From contig NZ_FNOH01000006.1 of NCBI RefSeq assembly GCF_900106535.1, forward strand, positions 62,001 through 126,000: DNA of 64,000 nucleotides, given 5' to 3'. Source of the DNA: Myxococcus xanthus (GTDB taxonomy: Bacteria; Myxococcota; Myxococcia; Myxococcales; Myxococcaceae). Both the position numbers and the translations under genes were made by a program. Shown piece after piece: positions 27,784 to 37,215 of this stretch (position 1 is its first letter; the number at the start of each line of letters is the position of its first letter). The notes under the pieces are model-generated. The model did no database searches and had not been told where the DNA came from. It was given only the letters and a program-made list of their open reading frames with translations.

Positions 27784-28908
27784 TCACTTCGCGTCGATGG
27801 GGAAGGGACGGACTTCCCCCGCGAGCACCTGGTTGCGCGCCAGCAGCTTCGCGAACCGGTCCGTCCCGTTGCGTGTGTCGAAGCGGTTCGCGATGTCCCG
27901 GGCCTGCCCCAGCGTCCAGGCATGCAGGGCCCGGACGTCGTAGCCGCCATCCGCCTGGTGATTGGGGAACGTCTTGGGCAGCCGCAGGCTCACCACGTCC
28001 CTGTCTCCCGCGGCCAGCACCCGCTCCAGCAGGAAGGCGGCGGCGGCGTAGAAGGTGAAGCGGTCCCGGTAGCTCGGGTGGTCCAGCGCCCAGCCCAGGT
28101 GCTTCTCCAGCAGCGTCAGCCCGCGCGCCAGGTTGTCCGTCAGGGCGAGGAACTCCATGTGCTCGCCCACGGTGGAGAGGAACTCGCGGTTCTTCGTCAC
28201 CATGGCGTAGCCGCGGCGGTGGATTTCGCGCGCGTGCTCCAGCTCACCCAGCTTGAACAGCGGGTAGAGCACCGTGCCCAGCGTCAGGTGGGGAATCTCC
28301 GCGCAGGACTTGCGGCCGTCCAGGATGGGCTTCGCCTTGCGCAGCACCTGCTGCCATTCGCCCTTGTCGGCGTGGTGGTCCAGTTCGTCGTCCAGCTCGC
28401 ACACGCGGCAGTCGGTGAGGTGGTCGCGGCGCGTCTCCAGCCACGCGTTCCACAGCCGCTCCACTTCCTCGGCGGCGTCACCCATCTCCCGCGCGGCCTG
28501 GTAGCGCATCTTCAGCACCGCGCGCACCCCGGAGTCCGTGGCCCTGAAGCACTGCTCCACGTCGTCCAGCGCGTCCAGAATCTGCTTGCGGGTGATGTGA
28601 GGGAACTCCTTGATGCGCCCCACCACCCACTTCTGCTTCCAGAACATCTCCTCCGGGTCGAAGCGCTTCGGGTCCTTCTTCTGCTGTCCCCGGCACCACG
28701 CGAAGGCCACCAGCGCCTTGTCCGGGAAGCCGCCGAAGGTCGCCGCGTCGATGAGGGCATCTCGCATCCGGTAGCCCATGCCCACGTCCTTGTGCGTGTC
28801 CGCCAGGCGCACCGCCTCTTCCAGGAGCCGCACCTTGCTCTCGCCTTCAGCCAGGCCGTCCGCCTGAGCGAAGAGCGACTCCACCTGCTCGCGCCAGTCA
28901 CCACTCAT
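27784..28908 (-). CDS. Helical-repeat (TPR-like) protein coupled to the HSP90-family gene
   Basis: The protein has 374 residues. Its ATG overlaps the TGA of the HSP90-family gene (ATGA at 28905-28908 on this strand), so translation is coupled. The sequence is almost all amphipathic helix pairs, spaced as in tetratricopeptide repeats. Examples are ESLFAQADGLAEGESKVRLL followed by RLADTHKDVGMGYRMRD, FPDKALVAFAWCRGQQKKDP, and LGELEHAREIHRRGYAMV. I do not see a strict TPR consensus. There is no signal peptide. In eukaryotes HSP90 co-chaperones use TPR domains, so a co-chaperone or client-adaptor role is a reasonable inference, not shown. Confidence 0.75.
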   Translation of the reverse strand: MSGDWREQVESLFAQADGLAEGESKVRLLEEAVRLADTHKDVGMGYRMRDALIDAATFGGFPDKALVAFAWCRGQQKKDPKRFDPEEMFWKQKWVVGRIKEFPHITRKQILDALDDVEQCFRATDSGVRAVLKMRYQAAREMGDAAEEVERLWNAWLETRRDHLTDCRVCELDDELDHHADKGEWQQVLRKAKPILDGRKSCAEIPHLTLGTVLYPLFKLGELEHAREIHRRGYAMVTKNREFLSTVGEHMEFLALTDNLARGLTLLEKHLGWALDHPSYRDRFTFYAAAAFLLERVLAAGDRDVVSLRLPKTFPNHQADGGYDVRALHAWTLGQARDIANRFDTRNGTDRFAKLLARNQVLAGEVRPFPIDAK

Positions 28909-30764
28909 CAGTGCAGCCCCCGGGGACCCGCGCCGCCGCTGCCTTCGCCGCCGCGCCCGCCATCCCCGCCCAGTTGTGCGGAGATGAGGCCCAACAGGCC
29001 CTGGTTCAGCAGGACCATCTCCTGTGCGTTCAACGGATGGTGTCCCAAGAGCAGTGCTTGCACGTAGAGCATCTCCACCGACAGCTTCAGCATGTCCCGG
29101 TCCGCCACGGCGGCCAGCCGCCGCACCACCGGGTTGTGGAGGTTGAAGCACAACTGCGCCGGCTCGCTGCCCGAGGCCGCCATGACGCTGTCCAGCACGC
29201 CGGCGTACAGGTCATCCGACTCCTCGCGAGCCCGCTCGGCGTCGCGCCGGAACGCGCCCTCCGCGTCCGAGCTGTAGAGCGTGGGCACTTCCGCCGGGTA
29301 GAACTTCTTCACCACCGCGCCGCAGCGGAACGGCGCCAGCACGTTCTCCGCCATGCGCAGCAGCGGGAAGGTGGCCTCGCGCTCGTCCAGGGTGAGCTCA
29401 TCGAAGCTCTGCGGCAGGTCCGCGGAGGAGAAGGGCTCCACCTGCACGTCCGGCACCGCGTGCGGCAGCTTCTCCAGCAGCGACGTGTCGTGCGTGTACG
29501 CCGCGTTGATGATGCACAGGCCTTGGGCACCGGCCACCTGGGCAATCTGCCGGAAGCCGTCCAACGTGGACGTGTAGCGCACCACGGGGTGCGCGCGCCG
29601 GTAGTCCGCCAGCGTCATCATCCCCATCGACGTCTCGAAGGGCAGCCAGTGGATGATGAGGCGGTAGAAGTCATCGTCATCCAGCGCCAGCGCCTTCACG
29701 CTCAGCCCGTGCAGGGCAATCAGCCGCTGGAGCGCGCGTGGGTCCTCACGCGCCAGCTCCATCAGGTAGCCGCGCAGGGACTGCCCCAGGGACTCGCGCG
29801 CCGCGGCGAGCGCGTCGTCCTCGTAGAAGGACTCCCGGCTGGCGGTGGGCCGCAGCGCGTTGGCGTTCACCACGCACTTCACGAAGAAGGCCCACTCCGG
29901 CAGCAGGTTCTCCGCGCTCTCCGACAGCAGCATGTGCTTGAGGTACACGCGGTGCTTCTGGCGTGAGTTGAAGTGCGGCGACGCGGGCAGCACGTAGGCC
30001 ACCCCGTCCACGTCTCCCGCGGTGGAGCGCAGGGGGATGCAGTCGACGAAGTCCGTGTCGAACAGCTCGCGCCCGTAGGCGAGCAGCGCCTTGCGCCGCT
30101 CCGAGGCGCTGTCGTACTCGCGGCGCCAGGGGGCGCCGGAGGTGTCCAGCCGCTCGGTGCCCTGGTCCGTGGTGAGGTGGATGGGAAAGGGCAGCAGGCC
30201 GCCGTAGTGGCTGGCGAGGTTTCGCAGCCGCGTGGCGGTGAACCAATGCGCCATGTCCGGGCGGGCCACCAGGAACACCTGGGTGCCGGGCTGGGCGAGC
30301 GGGTGCTCGGAGGGCCGCACGGCGTACGTGCCGTCATGCCGGCCCCGCCACTCCAACGTGCGCCCGTCGCCGCGTGCCGAGCGCGTCACCACCAGCAGCT
30401 CGTCGCACACCATGAAGCAGGACAGCAGGCCGATACCGAACTGGCCGATGAAGTCGTTGCGGCGGGCCTCCAGGGCCTCGCGCTTGGAGGACTCACCGAT
30501 GGTGGCCAGGAAGCGGTGGATTTCGTCCTCGGTCAGCCCCACGCCGTCGTCGGTGAAGAGCAGGGTGGGCGGGCTGCCGTCCTGCTTCTCCATCAGCTCC
30601 AGCCGGACGGTGCCCGCGTGGCCGGGCTCCAGGAGCTGGCGGGCGCGGATGGCATCGGTCGCGTTCTGGAGCAGCTCGCGTACGTAGACGCCCGGGGAGC
30701 TGTACAGGTGATGTGACAGGAGGTCGATGACCCCGCGGAGGCTGACTTGAAATCGGTGGTCCAC
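28908..30764 (-). CDS. htpG: HSP90-family molecular chaperone (HtpG-like)
   Basis: The protein has 618 residues, close to E. coli HtpG (624). The GHKL ATPase pocket is intact: YVRELLQNATDAIRA with E30, N34 and D37, TDDGVGLTEDE near residue 73, and GQFGIGLLS at 107-115. The middle and C-terminal domains follow at the expected spacing. The sequence looks nearer to the actinobacterial 'HSP90 family' branch than to proteobacterial HtpG; that placement is a judgement by eye. No C-terminal MEEVD is present. It is cytoplasmic, and the next gene encodes a helical-repeat protein. Confidence 0.93.
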   Translation of the reverse strand: MDHRFQVSLRGVIDLLSHHLYSSPGVYVRELLQNATDAIRARQLLEPGHAGTVRLELMEKQDGSPPTLLFTDDGVGLTEDEIHRFLATIGESSKREALEARRNDFIGQFGIGLLSCFMVCDELLVVTRSARGDGRTLEWRGRHDGTYAVRPSEHPLAQPGTQVFLVARPDMAHWFTATRLRNLASHYGGLLPFPIHLTTDQGTERLDTSGAPWRREYDSASERRKALLAYGRELFDTDFVDCIPLRSTAGDVDGVAYVLPASPHFNSRQKHRVYLKHMLLSESAENLLPEWAFFVKCVVNANALRPTASRESFYEDDALAAARESLGQSLRGYLMELAREDPRALQRLIALHGLSVKALALDDDDFYRLIIHWLPFETSMGMMTLADYRRAHPVVRYTSTLDGFRQIAQVAGAQGLCIINAAYTHDTSLLEKLPHAVPDVQVEPFSSADLPQSFDELTLDEREATFPLLRMAENVLAPFRCGAVVKKFYPAEVPTLYSSDAEGAFRRDAERAREESDDLYAGVLDSVMAASGSEPAQLCFNLHNPVVRRLAAVADRDMLKLSVEMLYVQALLLGHHPLNAQEMVLLNQGLLGLISAQLGGDGGRGGEGSGGAGPRGLH

Positions 30765-30956
30765 GTACCGCCGACGTTAGCGCACGCCCCCCGTCGTATC
30801 GACAGCCGAATCGAGCTTGAGACGCGGCGTGCACTTGGGCATCCATGGCGGGCCCTTGAATGGCCGCCCGGTCAGTGTCAGGTGGCAATCCGGCCGTGGG
30901 GGGCGTGTCACCACGGTGGCGGCAGGTCTTCACCTCGAAAGCAGGAGTGGATGGAT

Positions 30957-31790
30957 ATGCGGACGAAGCTCATGGCAGTGGTGGCGGGCGCGGCAATGGC
31001 CTTCGGCGGAACGGCAGCGGCGCAGGGCACCCCGGCGCCCGGCAAGGTCGCGGCCACCAAGGCCCCGGCGGCGGCCACCCGCGGCAAGACGGAGGTGACG
31101 TGGTGGGGGCACGCGGCCTTCGTGATTCGCAGCCCAGGCGGCGCGGTGATTGCCATCGACCCCTGGCTCTCCAACCCCAAGGCCCCGAAGGGCGCCGCGC
31201 AGCCGGAGGCGCTGGACGCCATCCTCCTCACCCACGGCCATTTCGACCACGTGGGCGAGGCCAAGGCGCTGGCCGAGAAGACGGGCGCCAAGGTCTATGG
31301 CTCCTTCGAGCTCATCAACCTGCTGGGGCTCCCGGAGGCCCAGTCCGTGGGCGCCAACGCGGGCGGCACCTTCCAGGTGAAGGACGTCACGTTCCACCTG
31401 GTAGAGGCGGTTCACTCCAGCAGCTACGCCGCGGACCCGAAGTCGCCGGCGCAGTACGCGGGCGCGCCCGTGGGCTACGTGCTGGAAATCGACAAGGGGC
31501 CTACGCTGTACCACGCGGGTGACACCGGACCCTTCGAGGGCATGTCGCTCATCGCCACCCAGTTCAAGCCCTCCGTGGCCCTGCTCCCCATTGGCGGCCA
31601 CTTCACCATGGGCCCCGCGGAGGCGGCCCAGGCGGTGCGGCTCCTGAAGGTCAAGAGCGTGATTCCCATGCACTACGGCACCTTCCCGCTGCTTCAGGGC
31701 ACCCCGGACGCGCTGACCGGCGAGCTGAAGAAGCTGCGCAATACGGCCAAGGTGGTGGTCCCGGAGCCCGGCGCGACGACCGCGCTGTAG
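30957..31790 (+). CDS. Secreted metallo-beta-lactamase-fold hydrolase (UlaG-like)
   Basis: ATG 30957 has AGGAG nine bases upstream; an ATG two codons earlier is too close to that site. The 277-residue protein has a signal peptide (KLMAVVAGAAMAFGGTAAAQ). The zinc site motif is THGHFDH (residues 92-98), with HAGDTGPFEG and MHYGTFP further on supplying His and Asp. WWGHAAFVIRSPGG is the N-terminal strand pattern of UlaG/L-ascorbate-6-phosphate lactonase relatives. These act on lactones, phosphoesters or diverse substrates. The signal peptide makes it periplasmic, which is unusual for UlaG itself. Confidence 0.87.
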   Translation: MRTKLMAVVAGAAMAFGGTAAAQGTPAPGKVAATKAPAAATRGKTEVTWWGHAAFVIRSPGGAVIAIDPWLSNPKAPKGAAQPEALDAILLTHGHFDHVGEAKALAEKTGAKVYGSFELINLLGLPEAQSVGANAGGTFQVKDVTFHLVEAVHSSSYAADPKSPAQYAGAPVGYVLEIDKGPTLYHAGDTGPFEGMSLIATQFKPSVALLPIGGHFTMGPAEAAQAVRLLKVKSVIPMHYGTFPLLQGTPDALTGELKKLRNTAKVVVPEPGATTAL

Positions 31791-31887
31791 GCACCGGGCG
31801 CGGATGGTTGGGTCCGGTAGAAGTGGCGGTTCTACGCCCGCTGACTTCCGGGCCTTGACCCTGTCCCGTGGCCGAGTGGAAACCAGA

Positions 31888-33333
31888 ATGCCCCTGGGTT
31901 ACATCCCGGTCCTCGCGCCGCGCATGGGCCTTGCCTGGCGCTCCAGGGGTGTTCCGGTGTTGGACTTCACCAAGGCGGGGTGGCTCTTGCCACTCCTGAC
32001 GGAGACGGTCGCCTTCGAGGCGGGCGCGCCGGCTCCGTCCGCGCCGCCGCTGGGCTCCGGGCGGGCCCGGGCTCGCGCGTACCTGCGGCGGACGCTGCGC
32101 GCCAGTGGCCTGCTGTACGGCACGCCCGCGGACGCACCCTCCGCGGCGGACGTGGCGCAGCCCACCGAGCTCCAGGCGCGCGTGCTGGAGGACCAGCTCT
32201 TCCGCGCCGTGGTGCGGACCCTGGCGCTGATGGCGCTGGAATTGGGCCGGCTCGTGGGGGCTCCAGCGGCCGTTCGCACCGAGCATCTCCTGGTCCTGTT
32301 CGCGGTGCTCACCGGAGAGCTGGAGCTGGCGGAGGCGGTGGACGCGGCGATTGCCTCGGGGCGTCCGGTGTCCCGGCGGCTGACGGCGAAGGTGGAAGCG
32401 TCGCTGGTGAAGCGCTCGCCCGTGCTGGCGGGGGACCCGGTCTACGGGCTGGTGTTGCACAACGGCGCGCAGTACGCGGACGCGCAGCTGTTCTGCCGGC
32501 AGGCCATCGACTACTTCTCGCGCGGCACGCTGCACCGCGAGCGGGCGCAGCGGCGGCTGGACTTCGCGGCGCGGCAGAAGGCGCTGCTGGTGGATGTGCT
32601 GACGGGGCTTGCGTGTGTGGACCGGGTGCCGGGCCTGCCCGCGCGCCGCGCCATCCTGCGGCAGGTGGAGTCCCTGCGGCTGCCGGCGGCGATGACGTCC
32701 GAGCTCAAGGCCGCGGTGAAGCAGTCCTTCGCCCGCCGCCGCCCGGTGCAGGACGTGGTGCGCCAGGTGCGCAGCGTGGACGTGCGCCACTTCCTGCTGG
32801 AGCAGACGTTGCTGGCGGCGCTGGTGGATGGCCGCAAGACGCGGCGTGAGCGCGTCTTCATCCGCGAGCTGGCGCAGGCGCTCCAGGTCCCGGACGCGGA
32901 GCTGCACCGGCTGGAGCTGGAGATGGCGGAGTTCTACGCCCGCCACCGCGCCATCGTGGACGTCTTCACCGTGTCGGACGCCGCGGGCGCCATGGGCGAG
33001 GACCTGGTGGCCGGCATCCAGGAGGCGCTGGAGAAGAACTTCTACCGGCTGATGCAGGAGGTCCGCGAGACGGGCGACCTGGCGGTGCTGCTGACGAAGG
33101 CGGCCCGGCGTCAGGCGCTCACGGGCGACGAGCGCCGGCGCATGCGCGCGCAACTCGTCGATGTGGCCAAGGCGATTCCCGCGCTGGCCATCTTCGCGGC
33201 GCCCGGCGGCATCCTGCTGCTCGCGGCGTTGGGGAAGGTGCTGCCCTTCAGCCTGCTGCCCAGCGCCTTCCAGGAGGCCGCGCCCGCCGAGGAGGACTTC
33301 GAGGGCGTGGGCCCGGAGCGAGAGGCCGGCTGA
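31888..33333 (+). CDS. TerB-like and LETM1-like membrane-associated protein
   Basis: The protein has 481 residues from ATG 31888; the ribosome site is weak and an upstream start is possible. It is mostly helical. Near residues 290-350 is a TerB-like segment (LLEQTLLAALVDGRKTRRER, then VFIRELAQALQVPDAELHRL). The last 80 residues (LVDVAKAIPALAIFAAPGGI, then LLLAALGKVLPFSLLPSAF) match the pattern of the LETM1 membrane segment, with its polar helix, Pro-containing hydrophobic stretch and FPxxLPSxF-like end. LETM1 proteins act in cation homeostasis of mitochondria; bacterial relatives are poorly understood. It lies between a hydrolase and a FUSC transporter. Confidence 0.65.
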   Translation: MPLGYIPVLAPRMGLAWRSRGVPVLDFTKAGWLLPLLTETVAFEAGAPAPSAPPLGSGRARARAYLRRTLRASGLLYGTPADAPSAADVAQPTELQARVLEDQLFRAVVRTLALMALELGRLVGAPAAVRTEHLLVLFAVLTGELELAEAVDAAIASGRPVSRRLTAKVEASLVKRSPVLAGDPVYGLVLHNGAQYADAQLFCRQAIDYFSRGTLHRERAQRRLDFAARQKALLVDVLTGLACVDRVPGLPARRAILRQVESLRLPAAMTSELKAAVKQSFARRRPVQDVVRQVRSVDVRHFLLEQTLLAALVDGRKTRRERVFIRELAQALQVPDAELHRLELEMAEFYARHRAIVDVFTVSDAAGAMGEDLVAGIQEALEKNFYRLMQEVRETGDLAVLLTKAARRQALTGDERRRMRAQLVDVAKAIPALAIFAAPGGILLLAALGKVLPFSLLPSAFQEAAPAEEDFEGVGPEREAG

Positions 33334-33488
33334 CGCGGGCCCCTGGCCGCTCGCCCTCCATCCATCCGGTGGAACGGGCCCGGCCGCGTTCACGCCTGGA
33401 CACCACCTTCGTGGGGTGGCTCCATGGAAGCGTCGATGCGCGCGCGGACCTGTGACATAGGACGGAGTGGTTTGGAATTGCTCGCGCG

Positions 33489-35666
33489 ATGAGTCCGCTC
33501 CGTCATCACCTCCAGGCCTTCCTCCGCGTGGAGCCGGGCCGTCCCGCGTATGGCGCCGGGGTCCGCGCCGCGCTTGCGGTGGGTGGGCCCATGGCCGTCG
33601 CGGCCCTGCTGCACCTTCCCGCGGCCACGTGGGTCGGTATGGCCGCGCTCTTCGTTGCCCTGGTGGACCGGGGCGGGCCCTACTGGGACCGCGCGCTCAC
33701 CATGGGCGCCATGACGCTCCTGGGCTCCGTGGTGGGCCTGGCCGCGGCGCTGCACCTGCCCGCGTGGGCCGCCGTCATCGCCACGCTGTTCTGGGTGACG
33801 GCGTGTGGCTTCGCCCGCTCGTATGGGGACACGCCCGGGTTGATGGGCGTGGTGCTCGCCAACTACTTCGTGGTGTCGCTCGCGCTTCCCGCCAACGACG
33901 TGGCTGACGCATTGCTGCGCTCCGGCTTGTTCCTGGTGGGCGGCGCGTGGGCCATGTTCCTCGCGCTGATGCTGTGGCCGCTGGTGCCCTACCGGCCCGC
34001 GCGCCTGGCCATCGCGCGGTGTTACGACGCGCTGGCGGACCATGCGGAAGAGGTGGGGCGCTGGCCGCTCGAAGGGGGGGCGTCCGCCGCCGCGGGTGTC
34101 CTGCCGGAGGCGCCCTGGCAGGCCCGCATGCGTCAGCTCATCGAACAAGCGCGCACCGTGCTGGCCTCCACGCGCATGGGCCGGGCGGGGGAGAGCGGCC
34201 GGGGCGAACAGCTGCTGGTGCTGGTCGAAGGCGCGGATTCGATGATGGTGACGCTCATCGCGCTGACGGAGATGCTGGAGGTGGCGCCCGCCGAGCCCCG
34301 CTATCACGCGCTCCGAGCGGAGGTGCAGCGCGCGCTGGCGGAGCTGACCGCGGACCTGCGCCGCGTCCGGTTTGCTCTGGAGAAGGGGACGGAGGTGAGC
34401 GCCCAGTCGGTCTGGAACGCCGAGCGGGTGAAGCGGGCCCTGGATGCGCTGGACACGGCGGGCGGCGTGCCGGAGCCGGTGCGCGCCGGCTATCAATACG
34501 TGCACACGCTGCTGGACCGCCTGCGGGACTATTCCCACGCGACGGTGGAGGTGGCGGCGCGGCTGGAGGGCCGCGCGCCCGTGCCGGACGCCCTGGCGCT
34601 GCCCGCGCGGCGGGTGGAGGCGGCGCCGCGGCAGGCCCTCCTGGAGCCGCTGCGGGAGAATCTCAACGTCCGCTCCGTCATCTTCCGTCACGCGCTGCGG
34701 CTGGGCGTCGCGGCCGCGCTGGCCACCGCGCTCGTGGGGGCGCTGGGATTGAATCACGGCTACTGGGTCATCATCACCGTCACCGTCGTCCTGCAGCCCT
34801 ACGCAGGCCTCACGTTCCAGCGGAGCCTGCAGCGCATCGCGGGCACGCTGCTGGGCGCGGCGCTGGCCGCGGGTCTGGTGGCGTTGGTGAGGGACCCGGC
34901 CATCATCCTGCTGGCCATCGGGGGGCTGTTCGCGGTGGCGATGAGCATCCAGCCGCTCAGCCTGTCCGCGTTCCAGGTGCTGCTGACTCCGGCCCTGGTG
35001 CTGCTGGCGGAACTCCAGAGCGGGGACTGGGAGCTGGCCGGGGTGCGCATCGTCAACACGCTGCTGGGAGGGCTGATTGCGCTGACGGTGACGCGGCTCT
35101 TGTGGCCCAGCCCGGAGCACCTGCGTCTGCCGGAGCAGGTGGCCTTCGCGTTGCGCGCGGACCGCGAATACCTGATGGCGGTGGCCGCCGCGCACTCGGA
35201 CTCGGAGCCCGCGGTGCGCGAGGCCCGGCGGAAGATAGGCCTGGCGCTGCTGGCGGCGGAGGCGTCCTTCCAGCGGCTGCTGAGTGAGTGGACCGGGCCC
35301 GCCAAGGACCTGGAGCCGGTGATGGCGCTGCTGGTCTACGCGCGGCGCTTCACGTCGGCGGTGACGACGCTGGCCGCCAGTCGCGCGGACCCGGCGTCCC
35401 CCCGGGAACTCTCCGAGGTGGTGCGCTTCGCCGGGGGCGTGTTGGACGAACTGGCGGCGGCCATGGAGCAGCAACGCCGGCCCGCGCCCATGCCCGCCAC
35501 GGTTCCGGCGGGTGGGGCGGATGCGCTGTCGCGCGCGCACGTGGAGCGGCTCGTGCGACAGCTCACCGTGCTGCACCACGCGGCGGAGCGTGTCCCGCCG
35601 CTGCGGCTCAAGGAGGGCGTCAGGGCCGGTCGAGCGTCGTCACCAGGCGCCGCAGGTCCTCGTTGA
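33489..35666 (+). CDS. FUSC-family membrane protein (aromatic-acid-exporter-like)
   Basis: The protein has 725 residues in the order hydrophobic half, soluble helical part, hydrophobic half, soluble tail. The first membrane block (about 25-165) includes LTMGAMTLLGSVVGLAAALH. A soluble region of about 220 residues follows. A second block starts at SVIFRHALRLGVAAALATAL (about residue 396) and contains YWVIITVTVVLQPYAGLTF, the typical FUSC motif. This architecture is shared with YccS/YhfK and AaeB exporters. It should export organic acids across the inner membrane, but no AaeA-like partner is nearby. Its last 47 bases overlap the convergent HEAT-repeat gene. Confidence 0.83.
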   Translation: MSPLRHHLQAFLRVEPGRPAYGAGVRAALAVGGPMAVAALLHLPAATWVGMAALFVALVDRGGPYWDRALTMGAMTLLGSVVGLAAALHLPAWAAVIATLFWVTACGFARSYGDTPGLMGVVLANYFVVSLALPANDVADALLRSGLFLVGGAWAMFLALMLWPLVPYRPARLAIARCYDALADHAEEVGRWPLEGGASAAAGVLPEAPWQARMRQLIEQARTVLASTRMGRAGESGRGEQLLVLVEGADSMMVTLIALTEMLEVAPAEPRYHALRAEVQRALAELTADLRRVRFALEKGTEVSAQSVWNAERVKRALDALDTAGGVPEPVRAGYQYVHTLLDRLRDYSHATVEVAARLEGRAPVPDALALPARRVEAAPRQALLEPLRENLNVRSVIFRHALRLGVAAALATALVGALGLNHGYWVIITVTVVLQPYAGLTFQRSLQRIAGTLLGAALAAGLVALVRDPAIILLAIGGLFAVAMSIQPLSLSAFQVLLTPALVLLAELQSGDWELAGVRIVNTLLGGLIALTVTRLLWPSPEHLRLPEQVAFALRADREYLMAVAAAHSDSEPAVREARRKIGLALLAAEASFQRLLSEWTGPAKDLEPVMALLVYARRFTSAVTTLAASRADPASPRELSEVVRFAGGVLDELAAAMEQQRRPAPMPATVPAGGADALSRAHVERLVRQLTVLHHAAERVPPLRLKEGVRAGRASSPGAAGPR

Positions 35667-37215
35667 CGCTGACGAACCGGGTGTTGCCCTGCTCGTCCGC
35701 GAGCTGCTTTCGCATCGTGGGCAGGGAGGCCTCGCGCAGCTTCTTCGCGACGTCCTGCGAGCCTTCCACCAGCCAGCCCACCGCGAGGACGAGCGCGAGA
35801 CGGGCCTCGGTGTCGCGCTCTCCCAGTCGCGAGGCCAGCGCGCCCGCGTGCTCGGCCGCGCCCGAACGGCCGACCTCCAGCGCCGCGCGCTCCAGCATTC
35901 GCGGCTCCGCCTTCTCCATGCGCTGCACCCAGCAGCCCGCGTTGCCCCCGCACGCCTGCGCGGCCTCCAGCAGCTTGGACTGGCCCGCAATCTGGTCCGC
36001 GCGCTGCTTGCCCAGCGCGGCCGCGTCATCGCAGCCTTCGTCCTCCGCCTGCTTGCAGTCCGCCGCCGTCCGCGCCGGCTCGGCCGCGGCGAGCTTCTGC
36101 AACAAGGGCAGCTCGCGCGCGTCGCCCAGCATGGCGATGCCCTTCACCGCCAACTCGCGCGCGTACCAGTCTCCGGTGCCCGCGGCCTTCTCCAGCGCGG
36201 GCAGTGCGTCGCGTCCGCCCAGGCGCACCAGGGCGCTCACGTAGGAATCCCTCACGGTGGCGTCCGTCTCCGACACGAGCCCGGCCAGTGGCTTCACCGC
36301 CTCCTGTGCGCGCATGCGCGCCAGCGCGTCCGCGGCCTGCATCCGCACCAGCGCCTGAATCTGCGGGTCCGTGTTGGTGAAGGCCAGTTGCTTCAACAGC
36401 GTGGCCACCGCCCGCTTCTCCCGCAGGTCGCCCAGCACCGTCGCCGCCTTCATCGCGTAGCTGGCCGGGTTGACGCCGTTCGACCGCGCCCACTTCAGCA
36501 GGTCCGCGTCCTGGCCCTCCAACGCCTGAAGCAGCGCGTCCGCCGCGGGCGCGCCCAGTTGGTACAGCGCGAAGGAGCTCTCCACGTAGAAGGACTTGCC
36601 CTTGCGCTCCTTGGTCAGCATCCGCACCAGCGCGGGCGCCGCGCGGCCGTCACCGATGTCACCCAGGGCCTCAATGGCCTTCTTGTTGAGGAAGGGCTCC
36701 ACGGTGTCGTCCGTGGCCAGGGTGATGAGCGGCTCCACCGCTTCCTTCGCCTTCATGTCGCCCAGCACCTGCACCGCCTCGATGCGCGTGTAGTTGTCCT
36801 TCGCGCGCAGCAGCGGCACCAGCGCGGGGATGGCGCGGCGGTCACCAATGGCCCCCAGCGTCGCGACAATGGCCTTGTTCGCCAACTGCGCGGGCATGTC
36901 GCCCGCCGCCGGGTCCAGGGCCTTCGTCAGCGGCTCCACCGAAGAGGCATGCTTCAAGTCTCCCAACGCGCGGGCCAGCGCGGCGCGCACCTCCGGCTTG
37001 CGCTCGGTGCCGAGCTGCCCGTGGAGCATGGGCAGGAAACGCTCGTCCATCTTCCCGGACGAACGCATGGCCTCCACCATGCGGATGCGGTCCTCCGCTC
37101 TGCGGCTCTGCTGAATGCCTGACTCCCAGTACTCCGGGGTCGCTGGGTCCCCCTTGCACCCAGCCAACATCAGGAACGAGAGCGCAATACACAACGCGGT
37201 CAGAGAGCGGGTCAT
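35620..37215 (-). CDS. HEAT-repeat lipoprotein
   Basis: The start ATG 37215 follows GGAGACCGC, giving 531 residues. The N-terminus is a lipoprotein signal (MTRSLTALCIALSFLMLAGC) with the lipobox at LAGC. From about residue 40 the protein is a row of HEAT repeats with the usual Gly-Asp turn: LARALGDLKHASSVEPLTKAL, VATLGAIGDRRAIPALVPLL, AVQVLGDMKAKEAVEPLITL, AIEALGDIGDGRAAPALVRM. These make a curved scaffold for protein contact. The mature protein should be anchored in the outer or inner membrane facing the periplasm. No enzyme domain is present. Its stop lies inside the end of the convergent FUSC gene. Confidence 0.88.
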   Translation of the reverse strand: MTRSLTALCIALSFLMLAGCKGDPATPEYWESGIQQSRRAEDRIRMVEAMRSSGKMDERFLPMLHGQLGTERKPEVRAALARALGDLKHASSVEPLTKALDPAAGDMPAQLANKAIVATLGAIGDRRAIPALVPLLRAKDNYTRIEAVQVLGDMKAKEAVEPLITLATDDTVEPFLNKKAIEALGDIGDGRAAPALVRMLTKERKGKSFYVESSFALYQLGAPAADALLQALEGQDADLLKWARSNGVNPASYAMKAATVLGDLREKRAVATLLKQLAFTNTDPQIQALVRMQAADALARMRAQEAVKPLAGLVSETDATVRDSYVSALVRLGGRDALPALEKAAGTGDWYARELAVKGIAMLGDARELPLLQKLAAAEPARTAADCKQAEDEGCDDAAALGKQRADQIAGQSKLLEAAQACGGNAGCWVQRMEKAEPRMLERAALEVGRSGAAEHAGALASRLGERDTEARLALVLAVGWLVEGSQDVAKKLREASLPTMRKQLADEQGNTRFVSVNEDLRRLVTTLDRP

